Assembly (NCBI GenBank): GCA_910578995.1
Contig: CAJTSY010000021.1
Location: 15,412-37,865 of the forward strand
Length of the DNA: 22,454 bases
Reading direction: 5' to 3'
Source of the DNA: an uncultured Acetatifactor sp.
GTDB lineage: Bacteria > Bacillota > Clostridia > Lachnospirales > Lachnospiraceae
Below the pieces are notes generated by a model. It saw only the letters and a list, made by a program, of their open reading frames with translations. It was not told the origin of the DNA and made no database searches. Position numbers and translations under genes: made by a program. How positions within the stretch are numbered: position 1 is the stretch's first letter; every line of letters begins with the position of its first letter. Positions 1 through 5,294 of this stretch are shown here, in pieces.

Positions 1-72
1 CGGCTGACAGGGAATATCGTGAAGGAAATCTACGTGCCCGGCAGGATTGTGAACATTGTGGTGAAGCCGTAA
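1..72 (+). CDS. leuS: Leucyl-tRNA synthetase, C-terminal end (partial)
   Basis: The first 23 codons of the window are open and end with TAA. They encode a tail containing VKEIYVPGRIVNIVVKP. From memory of the family, this matches the extreme C-terminus of bacterial leucyl-tRNA synthetase, where a 'V-(K)-x-(I/V)-Y-V-P-G-(K/R)-(L/I)-(V/L)-N-(I/L)-V-V' strand closes the C-terminal tRNA-binding domain. LeuRS charges tRNA-Leu in the cytoplasm. Only the terminal strand is visible, so the catalytic core, editing domain and start lie outside the window. The call rests on about 20 residues. No clear rho-independent terminator follows. Confidence 0.75.
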   Translation, partial: RLTGNIVKEIYVPGRIVNIVVKP

Positions 73-292
73 TACCGGAAGAAAAGCGTATTCCTAATGA
101 TAAAAATGCCGGCATTTGTGCCTTTACAGAGAAAAGGGGAGCTGTCCGTACCAGTACTGCGTTGTCGTCAGCAGGCATGTTCACTGCATAGCCTTCTGCC
201 GTCTGCCTTGTCCCGGTGCGGACATCCGGCCATGAATTGCGCGGGGATTAAGGCAACGACGTACTGGAAAATTACGGGAGGAGGAATCGCCT
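73..292. other. Intergenic region with a short palindrome
   Basis: This 220-base gap between leuS and the DUF2589-like gene has no convincing gene. It holds a perfect 14-base palindrome, AAATGCCGGCATTT, at 104-117. This could be a protein-binding site or a very short hairpin, but no T-run follows it, so a terminator is not supported. A GGAGGAGG-like ribosome binding site at about 279-284 serves the ORF starting at 293. Confidence 0.4.
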
Positions 293-463
293 ATGGAGAA
301 AGAGGGACAGGATAACCAAGAGATGTTTAAGCGGGCCGGCAGCGTAAATCCGTTTTTGCCGCTGAGAGAAGTGGTGTATGCTCCCCTGGATGCGCTGGCT
401 GCATCCAATGCGCAATTGGGCAGGACAGTGATCGATGAGATACGGAGCAGGGGGAAAACCTAA
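293..463 (+). pseudogene. N-terminal fragment of a DUF2589-like protein, ended by an in-frame TAA
   Basis: An ATG preceded by a good GGAGGAG site opens a 56-codon frame containing LPLREVVYAPLDALAASNAQ and ending in TAA. The '(F/L)-(I/V)-x-A-P-L-x-A-(V/L)-x-x-(A/S)-(N/D)' pattern resembles the start of DUF2589 proteins (function unknown), judged from memory. The next ORF (TTG at 491) is in exactly the same reading frame, and the 27 bases between stop and TTG also read openly, encoding LRNNEEVLY. The simplest reading is one gene interrupted by a nonsense codon, with the downstream part possibly re-initiating. Two separate proteins, or a sequencing error at the TAA, are the alternatives. Confidence 0.6.
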
Positions 464-490
464 CTTCGAAACAACGAGGAAGTTCTCTAT

Positions 491-1381
491 TTGGATAAAC
501 TGAACCTTGCATACCGGAGGATGCGTTCCGAAGACAATAACGACTATACCGGTTCCATGAATCTGGGCATTGTGAAGGTGAATATCAGCGGAAGCGTCAG
601 CTCCCATAGTTCCAACACCAGAAGCTCAGACAACTCGGCGAAATACCATGTGGATGTGCGGGCCACGAACCATGGTACTCCGGAGGGACTGGCAAGGGTG
701 CTGGACATGATGGCGTCCGCCGTATCCCCTACTCTTGTAAATTCCACGGCAATGGATGCGGACGGAAAGGCCCTGCCAGAGGAGAGAAAGGCCAGGACGG
801 AAAAGATCAAGCAGCTCCGTCAGGAGATCATGCAGCTTGAGACACAGCAGTCTGCCACAGAGAAGGCCCTGCTGGAGCAGATCAACCAGTTCAAACGAAT
901 TGGTTCTCTGCAGCAGAACCAGTATCAGTCCCTGCTGCAGCAGGCGGTAAACAAGGAAGAGGATGAGAAGGAGCAGGAGAAGATACAGCAGGTACTGGAT
1001 GCTGTAAATGCTTCCTGGAACAATTTCCAGATGCAGGTGCCCTCGGCCGTGCAGGTGCTGGCGGCAGATCATAAAGACGGCACCCAGGGGAACAGCGAAG
1101 CCCTGTCCGACCTGTTTACCCTACTCGCGCCCGGTGAAGACCATAAAAGCACAATAGCTTATGCATCCGGCCAGAGTTATTATCAGCAGCTCTGCAGCCA
1201 GCAGGATATGGCGATTACGGCGCAGAAGAATGTGAATGCCGTTTCAGAAAAATACAGCCAGAAAAAGGTGGATTACAATAACCTGATTTCAGGTATTGAC
1301 ACTGAAAAGACGGAGAATGCGGTGCAGATTGCAATTCCGGAGCAGCCGGTGAAGGAGCGGCAGCCGGTGGAGGAGCAGTAG
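491..1381 (+). CDS. DUF2589-like protein, main part, with central coiled coil
   Basis: This frame of 296 codons begins at TTG, with a GAGGAAG ribosome-binding-like sequence at 476-482 (8-base spacer). Residues 1-75 continue the DUF2589-like pattern, including a Ser-rich strand segment and the motif TPEGLARVLDMM, which resembles the 'PEGLARxLD' segment of that family (from memory). Residues 95-165 are rich in Gln, Glu and Lys with heptad spacing and should form a coiled coil; the C-terminus is acidic and Gln-rich. No signal peptide or membrane segment is visible, so it is probably cytoplasmic. The segment joining the N-terminal helix to the SSHSSN region looks shorter than I remember for the family. 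DUF2589 has no established function, and the missing N-terminus (293-463) makes the product's integrity uncertain. Confidence 0.65.
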   Translation: MDKLNLAYRRMRSEDNNDYTGSMNLGIVKVNISGSVSSHSSNTRSSDNSAKYHVDVRATNHGTPEGLARVLDMMASAVSPTLVNSTAMDADGKALPEERKARTEKIKQLRQEIMQLETQQSATEKALLEQINQFKRIGSLQQNQYQSLLQQAVNKEEDEKEQEKIQQVLDAVNASWNNFQMQVPSAVQVLAADHKDGTQGNSEALSDLFTLLAPGEDHKSTIAYASGQSYYQQLCSQQDMAITAQKNVNAVSEKYSQKKVDYNNLISGIDTEKTENAVQIAIPEQPVKERQPVEEQ

Positions 1382-1427
1382 ATCCTCATTTGGACAACAC
1401 AGCCCACTATACATTTCTCATTTGGGC

Positions 1428-1446
1428 AGTCATCTGCAAGATGACT
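1428..1446 (+). terminator. Short hairpin after the DUF2589-like gene, possible terminator
   Basis: AGTCATCT pairs perfectly with AGATGACT around a 3-base loop GCA, 47 bases after the stop codon, and is followed by TTAGTGTT. The stem is AT-rich and the T-run interrupted, so termination is only possible. Confidence 0.35.
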
Positions 1447-1501
1447 TTAGTGTTCGCAAACTGTGAAAAACAGCTGACGGAAAGCATTTTTTAAACATGC
1501 T

Positions 1502-1548
1502 CTGGAAGTCCGGCAGCGGCGTGATTGCTGCGGTTGCCGGATTTCCAG
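1502..1548. terminator. Large hairpin between convergent genes
   Basis: CTGGAAGTCCGGCA (1502-1515) pairs with TGCCGGATTTCCAG (1535-1548) over 14 positions with a single G-U pair. The 19-base loop holds an inner GCGGC/GCTGC stem. It lies between the convergent DUF2589-like gene (+) and the 134-aa gene (-), 13 bases from the latter's stop. Neither side has a clear T-run, so it may be a bidirectional processing or termination structure rather than a classical terminator. Confidence 0.45.
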
Positions 1549-1560
1549 TGAACCGATGGA

Positions 1561-1965
1561 TCATTTGCCGCCCTGTTTGCTTTTTTCCAGGATCTTGTCG
1601 ATCTTTTTCAGCTCTTCCGCGGAACTGTATTTTTTGATGGCAGCAATGGCGGCGCTGACTTCCTGGGGTGTGAAGGTCAGGTTTTCCTGCCTGGCCTTCT
1701 TCATGGCGGGCATGAAAAAGGCCATTAACTCTTTCTGGCTTTTTCCCTGTCCCTGGGCGAAAAGCTGTTCAAGAAATTGTAATTTTTTTGCCGGGATTTC
1801 CTTTACAAGGGGATCCGACATCCAGGCGGGTCTCCCGGAGGAGGTGTTTTTACCCGGGGCGGAATCTCCGGTGCCGTAACTGCCCGTTTCCTGCCCGGTG
1901 CTTCCGCTGTTGGTTCCGGAGATACGCTGACTGCCGGATTCCGGATTGTTTCTGAGATTTTCCAT
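1561..1965 (-). CDS. Small unrecognised protein, 134 aa, possibly spore-related
   Basis: I do not recognise this protein. Residues 1-45 are low-complexity and rich in Asn, Gly, Ser and Thr, as in a disordered segment. Residues 45-134 are predicted helical, with motifs such as KKLQFLEQLFAQGQGKSQKE and a Lys-rich C-terminus. No signal peptide or membrane segment is seen. The ATG at 1965 is chosen because AAAGGAG lies 10 bases upstream and because the extension to 2070 is not protein-like. It is downstream of, and co-oriented with, the 186-aa gene (112-base gap). It also has its own upstream CATACATTA element of sigma-K type, which together with the Cys/Gly-rich neighbour suggests expression in the sporulating mother cell. 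Function is unknown. Confidence 0.75.
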   Translation of the reverse strand: MENLRNNPESGSQRISGTNSGSTGQETGSYGTGDSAPGKNTSSGRPAWMSDPLVKEIPAKKLQFLEQLFAQGQGKSQKELMAFFMPAMKKARQENLTFTPQEVSAAIAAIKKYSSAEELKKIDKILEKSKQGGK

Positions 1966-1967
1966 AA

Positions 1968-1985
1968 ATGAAAGACTCCTTTCAT
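1968..1985 (-). promoter_or_regulatory. Hairpin covering the ribosome binding site of the 134-aa gene
   Basis: On the minus strand ATGAAAG and CTTTCAT pair perfectly over 7 bases around the loop GAGT, just upstream of the start codon. The AAAGGAG ribosome binding site lies partly in the left arm and partly in the loop, so folding would hide it. Free energy and biological relevance are not established. Confidence 0.35.
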
Positions 1986-2004
1986 GCTTATATCTGTTTA
2001 AAAG

Positions 2005-2034
2005 TAATGTATGGCAAGGCTTGCAAAAGCGGTG
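2005..2034 (-). promoter_or_regulatory. Putative sigma-K-type promoter of the 134-aa gene
   Basis: Read on the minus strand: CACC, 17 bases, then CATACATTA. The B. subtilis sigma-K consensus is mACm-N16-CATAnnnTA, so the -10 is a full match and the spacer is one base long. Transcription would start near 1998, leaving a short leader that contains the hairpin at 1968-1985. Confidence 0.45.
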
Positions 2035-2077
2035 TATGGCAGAGTTATTATAAGGCCGGATGTTTATCATCTGACAG

Positions 2078-2638
2078 TCATGGGTCGGACGATCCTGGCG
2101 GGCTGTCTGGTTCGGTTGTGCTGCCTGGCCCGGTCTGGCTGTTCTGGAAGAAGGCTGCCATGTCCGCCATGGCGGACAGATCCGGCATGTCTCCCATTCC
2201 GGCCATATTGGAGAAAAAGTCCATGGGACTGCCGTCCCCGCCCATTCCTTCGGGGAAGAGCTCCTGCATCATCTGTATCATATCCATCATTTCCTTCATC
2301 CTTTTGAATGTTTCCATCATGTTTTTCATATTCTGTATTCTGGCCCGTTCTTCCGGTCCGCTGAATGGCAGCAGTTCGTCCAGAAGTTCAATGGTGTCCG
2401 TATTGTCTTCCTGAAAGAAACCGGCGGACAGCCTCCTGGCCCCCTCAAAGAGGGACTTTCCGGGATGACGGCGCAGGAAGGTAAGGGTATACTGCAGTTC
2501 CAATAGCTTTATGTAGACAGCAAAGCTCCCCTGCTGTTCCGGAATCAGCCGGGGAAGCAGGATTTTCAGCATCTGGATCTTATTGTTGGTGAAGAGGGCA
2601 TCAAAAGCGGTGATGGTCTTTGTCGCCTGTTCCTCCAT
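2078..2638 (-). CDS. Unrecognised Met-rich protein, 186 aa, possibly spore-related
   Basis: I do not recognise the family. Residues 1-95 are predicted helical, starting MEEQATKTITAFDALF and including the region LKILLPRLIPEQQGSFAVY. Residues 105-165 are strikingly Met-rich, with repeated K-x-M-x-x-M-M spacing (for example MKEMMDMIQMMQELFPEGM), followed by a Pro/Ser/Gly tail. There is no signal peptide or membrane helix. The ATG at 2638 is preferred over longer forms because AAAGGAG stands 9 bases upstream. A sigma-E/K-type promoter is visible at 2726-2754. Its small size, bias and neighbours suggest a structural or scaffold role in sporulation, but that is inference only. Confidence 0.75.
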   Translation of the reverse strand: MEEQATKTITAFDALFTNNKIQMLKILLPRLIPEQQGSFAVYIKLLELQYTLTFLRRHPGKSLFEGARRLSAGFFQEDNTDTIELLDELLPFSGPEERARIQNMKNMMETFKRMKEMMDMIQMMQELFPEGMGGDGSPMDFFSNMAGMGDMPDLSAMADMAAFFQNSQTGPGSTTEPDSPPGSSDP

Positions 2639-2725
2639 GGTGGCACACTCCTTTCCGGTCAGGAATTGCCTTCCGGGATGTAGTCCTGATGGAGAGACAA
2701 GGTCTCCCTGGGAAGGCTTATTCAT

Positions 2726-2754
2726 ATTCTATGTAGACAGGTTGAGGGATATGT
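2726..2754 (-). promoter_or_regulatory. Putative sigma-E/sigma-K-type promoter of the 186-aa gene
   Basis: On the minus strand: ACATATC, 14 bases, CATAGAAT. The B. subtilis sigma-E consensus is KMATATT-N14/15-CATACAMT, so the -10 matches at 7 of 8 positions and the spacer fits. The -10 read as CATAGAATA also fits the sigma-K form CATAnnnTA. The leader to the ATG at 2638 would be about 80 bases. Confidence 0.45.
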
Positions 2755-2766
2755 GCCGCTTTCTGT

Positions 2767-2867
2767 TACGCTGCTGTGAACGGTTTGTGCCTGACAGATT
2801 CTCTTCCTAGCCCTGTTCTGCTGTGGACATCAAGCATTGATTGCCTGGGGATGAAAGCAGCAGCGTA
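2767..2867. repeat. Distant inverted repeat in the intergenic region
   Basis: TACGCTGCTG (2767-2776) and CAGCAGCGTA (2858-2867) are exact reverse complements, 81 bases apart, in a stretch with no convincing gene. They could close a structured RNA or be chance. Confidence 0.35.
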
Positions 2868-2880
2868 CCAGGATTATGCC

Positions 2881-2975
2881 GGAGCGCCCTGGTGCGTGGG
2901 GTTATTGAAAGGCAGAGGGAGATTGGCGTATGGCTTATCGGGAGAGCTCCGGTGCGTGTGGTTATTGGGAAACAG
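2881..2975. repeat. Two imperfect 35-base direct repeats spaced 60 bases
   Basis: Positions 2881-2915 and 2941-2975 match at 27 of 35 aligned bases by hand count. Each contains GGTGCGTG, one variable base, then GGTTATTG. The exact 60-base period suggests an old tandem duplication or two copies of a binding site or RNA element. No gene was recognised here. Confidence 0.5.
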
Positions 2976-3004
2976 GCCCCCATGGGGAGTTCCCCATAAG
3001 GGCC
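2975..3004 (-). terminator. Strong nested hairpin, likely terminator of the Cys/Gly-rich gene
   Basis: GGCCC pairs with GGGCC and, inside it, ATGGGG pairs with CCCCAT around the loop AGTT, with one CC/AA internal loop. It lies 33 bases beyond the stop codon of the minus-strand Cys/Gly-rich gene. On that strand it is followed by TGTTTCCC, a weak T-run, so termination in that direction is plausible but not classical. Confidence 0.5.
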
Positions 3005-3037
3005 GGTGACCTGGACTGCTGTCCGGTTAATATTTGA

Positions 3038-3388
3038 TTAGCATCCGCATCCGCAGCCATTGCCGCAGCTGTTGTTGCATCCGCATCCGCAGTTATTGCC
3101 GCCCAGGAATCCGCCGCCGTTGCCGCAGAAGCAGGAGATCAGGAGGATCCAGATCAGCCATTCGCATCCGCCGCCGTTGCCGCCGAAGAACCCGCCGCCG
3201 CAGCTATTGCCGCATCCGCAGCTTCCGCTGTTGCCGCACCCGCATCCGCCGGAGTTGCCGCCGCAGCAGCACAGAAGCAGGAGAATCCAGATCCAGCTCC
3301 CGAATCCGCTTCCACATCCGCACCCGTTATTGTTGGAGCAAGCGCAGGAATCGTTGCAGCCGCAGTTTGTTGCAGTTAAATCACTCAT
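3038..3388 (-). CDS. Cys/Gly-rich small protein ('chorion class high-cysteine HCB protein 13' type), candidate spore protein
   Basis: This 116-aa protein has 24 cysteines (21%) by hand count, mostly as GCGC and CCC clusters embedded in Gly and Asn. Two hydrophobic islands, GSWIWILLLLCCCGG (about residues 30-44) and CEWLIWILLISCFCG (about 75-89), repeat the same plan, so it looks like an internal duplication. Such proteins, many starting MSDLxATNCGC, are common in Lachnospiraceae and, from memory, receive the label 'chorion class high-cysteine HCB protein 13' by composition only. GGAGG lies about 9 bases before the ATG. An almost ideal sigma-K promoter upstream makes a cross-linked spore coat or outer-layer role a reasonable inference. 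Metal binding is an alternative. Confidence 0.8.
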   Translation of the reverse strand: MSDLTATNCGCNDSCACSNNNGCGCGSGFGSWIWILLLLCCCGGNSGGCGCGNSGSCGCGNSCGGGFFGGNGGGCEWLIWILLISCFCGNGGGFLGGNNCGCGCNNSCGNGCGCGC

Positions 3389-3420
3389 GTTTTTAAGCCT
3401 CCATAGGTTTATTTATGCTT

Positions 3421-3449
3421 TATTGTATGCGGGGCGGCCTGTCAATGTT
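3421..3449 (-). promoter_or_regulatory. Putative sigma-K promoter of the Cys/Gly-rich gene
   Basis: On the minus strand: AACA, exactly 16 bases, then CATACAATA. This fits the B. subtilis sigma-K consensus mACm-N16-CATAnnnTA at every defined position. Its -10 also fits sigma-E (CATACAMT). A start near 3413 gives a 25-base leader that includes the GGAGG site. Confidence 0.6.
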
Positions 3450-3618
3450 TCCAGGGAAAAACGGGGAAAAGGAATATTTATAAATTGCCGTTTCCCTTTC
3501 TGGCACATATAATGAATTTATACGTGCATGGTCTGCGGAGCTGCTTATACAGGCGGGCCTGTGACTGTCCGGGTTCCGGTTTTCTCCGGGCGGAATTGCC
3601 GGGGGTGGTATGATTTTC

Positions 3619-3636
3619 CTGGGGAAATTCCCCCAG
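3619..3636. promoter_or_regulatory. Inverted repeat upstream of the sortase promoter
   Basis: CTGGGG (3619-3624) and CCCCAG (3631-3636) form a perfect inverted repeat with a 6-base centre, ending 15 bases before the -35 of the sortase promoter. It could be an operator. Nothing equivalent was seen at the second copy of this promoter (5018). Confidence 0.3.
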
Positions 3637-3651
3637 ATATGGGAAAAGGGC

Positions 3652-3679
3652 TTGAAATTATTTCAATATATAGTAAAAT
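3652..3679 (+). promoter_or_regulatory. Promoter of the sortase gene
   Basis: TTGAAA, 16 bases, TAAAAT. The 14-base core CTTGAAATTATTTC is identical to that of the promoter in front of the large LRR gene, with the same spacer length. Transcription would start near 3686, about 30 bases before the ATG. Confidence 0.6.
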
Positions 3680-3715
3680 GATGATAACAACATAAGATAT
3701 ATTTAGGTAAAAGAT

Positions 3716-4996
3716 ATGGCGCAAAAGGTATTTGTGGTGGAAGGCAGGCAGTTTCGCACGGAAAGCGATTATGCCTGCGCAAAGCGTGACAAAGAAATCA
3801 TAGATAAGCTGCGGGAGAAAACGGACAGTCAGGACAGGGGCCAGTTGGAGGTACTGCGGAAAGAACTTCGGAGCGGCAGGTATCATTTTCAGACACTTCT
3901 GGGACAGGATTTTCTGGACGAAGTGGAGATGCAGCTGAAGCAGATGCCTGTTCCAGAGGGCAGGGGGCGGAAGACGGGCAAGACAAAGGATGGGAAGCGG
4001 ACCCAGCGGGCAGGGCGGATAAAGGGCGGGAAACAGACCCGGCAGACAGGTGGGGAGCAGTCACAGCTGGCCGGGCCGGTTTACAGGGATACGAAACAAA
4101 GTGAAAGAGTCCGTTCGAAAACCGTGGACAGCAGGAGGTCAGGAAAGGATGACCCGCAGATAAGTATAATTGTCCAGGAAGAGCTCAGAAAGCGGGAGAA
4201 GCGCAGAAAACTAATCATTATATCCTGTAGTGTGGCGGCGGCATGCTGCCTGGGGTATTTTGCAGTTTATTCCTATTACGATTATAGAACCCAGAGTGCC
4301 TATAGGCTGTTGAGTGAACTGAAGGAGAGCGCAGAGGGTTCCGTTTCCAGTACATCGGCTGTACCGGACTCCCCGGAAGGCCCGCTTTTTACACTGGACG
4401 GTGAAGCCGAGTCCAGGGAGGTGCTGGAGGAGTACCAGAAGCTGATGGTCCGGTATAAGAGACTGATCGGTTGGGTGAAAATCGAAGGTACCAAAATCGA
4501 TTATCCTGTTATGCAGACAGTGGACAATGAATACTATCTGGATCATAACATGGATCATCAGTATGACAAAAATGGTACAATTTTCATGGATAAGGACTGC
4601 GACGTGCTCAAACCCAGCACAAATTACATATTATATGGTCATCACATGAAAAACGGCAGGATGTTCGGACAGCTTGATTTGTATAAGGATGAATCCTACT
4701 ATGAGGAGCATCCCTATATAAGCTTTGACACCATCTACGAAAAGGGAACCTATCAGGTGATGTATGTGTTTCGTTCTAAGGTATACAAGGAAGATGAAAT
4801 TGCCTTCAAATATTATCAATTTATCGACGCAAACGGCGAGATGGAGTTTGCGTCTTATATGGAAGAAATGGCGGCTATGTCTCTCTATGACACAGGAGTG
4901 ACGGCAGAGTTCGGCGACCAGCTCCTGACGCTTTCCACCTGTGATTACCAGGAGACAGACGGCAGATTTGTAGTAGTCGCGAAAAAAGTATTCTGA
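3716..4996 (+). CDS. srtB: Class B sortase with an unusual cytoplasmic N-terminal domain
   Basis: This is a membrane transpeptidase that cleaves an LPxTG-like signal and joins the protein to peptidoglycan. The 426 aa comprise an N-terminal region (1-75, starting MAQKVFVVEGRQFRTESDYA), a Lys/Arg-rich linker (80-165), one membrane helix (about 166-187), and a class B sortase domain (about 235-426). Catalytic residues are visible: His309 in YGHHMKNG, Cys409 in TLSTC and Arg417 in DGRFVVVAKK. Most class B sortases start almost directly with the membrane helix, so about 165 residues before it is odd; the first 75 could be a small cytoplasmic domain. The start follows a weak TTTAGG site. The downstream LRR protein carries a TPTTG sorting signal and a matching promoter, so it is the likely substrate. 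Confidence 0.9.
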   Translation: MAQKVFVVEGRQFRTESDYACAKRDKEIIDKLREKTDSQDRGQLEVLRKELRSGRYHFQTLLGQDFLDEVEMQLKQMPVPEGRGRKTGKTKDGKRTQRAGRIKGGKQTRQTGGEQSQLAGPVYRDTKQSERVRSKTVDSRRSGKDDPQISIIVQEELRKREKRRKLIIISCSVAAACCLGYFAVYSYYDYRTQSAYRLLSELKESAEGSVSSTSAVPDSPEGPLFTLDGEAESREVLEEYQKLMVRYKRLIGWVKIEGTKIDYPVMQTVDNEYYLDHNMDHQYDKNGTIFMDKDCDVLKPSTNYILYGHHMKNGRMFGQLDLYKDESYYEEHPYISFDTIYEKGTYQVMYVFRSKVYKEDEIAFKYYQFIDANGEMEFASYMEEMAAMSLYDTGVTAEFGDQLLTLSTCDYQETDGRFVVVAKKVF

Positions 4997-5017
4997 GACA
5001 GAAACTTGTAAAAAGAC

Positions 5018-5045
5018 TTGAAATTATTTCTAAATATAATATAAT
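5018..5045 (+). promoter_or_regulatory. Promoter of the large LRR gene, twin of the sortase promoter
   Basis: TTGAAA, 16 bases, TATAAT, sharing CTTGAAATTATTTC with the sortase promoter. It begins 22 bases after the sortase stop codon. Confidence 0.65.
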
Positions 5046-5294
5046 GAAATGGTCAGTGAATATTTTCTTTCCTTGTGGGAGAAACTAATCAGTTTTGTAA
5101 ATGATGACGATATATATAGGGAAGCGGATTATTTTGCAGATTGACACAAAAAGGGAGAAAAGTCAAATATCTGCTTTCTATACGACAAAACAGCCTGTTT
5201 TTTGTCATGGGCGGTGTCGGAATTTCTGACGCAGGAAAGTCAGGAAATGAAAATTTGTGACAGCAGCGAAAAAGAACGCGGAGGAGTAGTGAAA
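5046..5294 (+). other. Long 5' leader of the large LRR gene
   Basis: About 240 bases separate the predicted transcription start from the ATG at 5295. The leader is AT-rich and contains a weak hairpin, GACAAAACA (5184-5192) with TGTTTTTTGTC (5196-5206), whose 3' arm carries six T. A second TTGACA lies at about 5142. I did not recognise a known riboswitch. GGAGGAG at 5280-5286 is the ribosome binding site. Confidence 0.45.

Noticed and set aside
3034..3512. Arg/Ser- and Pro/His-rich open frames on the plus strand
   Set aside because: They are the other-frame image of the repetitive Cys/Gly codons in the minus-strand gene, and lack ribosome binding sites.
5046..5294. c-di-GMP riboswitch in the LRR leader
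   Set aside because: I looked for the conserved cores of the known classes by eye and did not find them.
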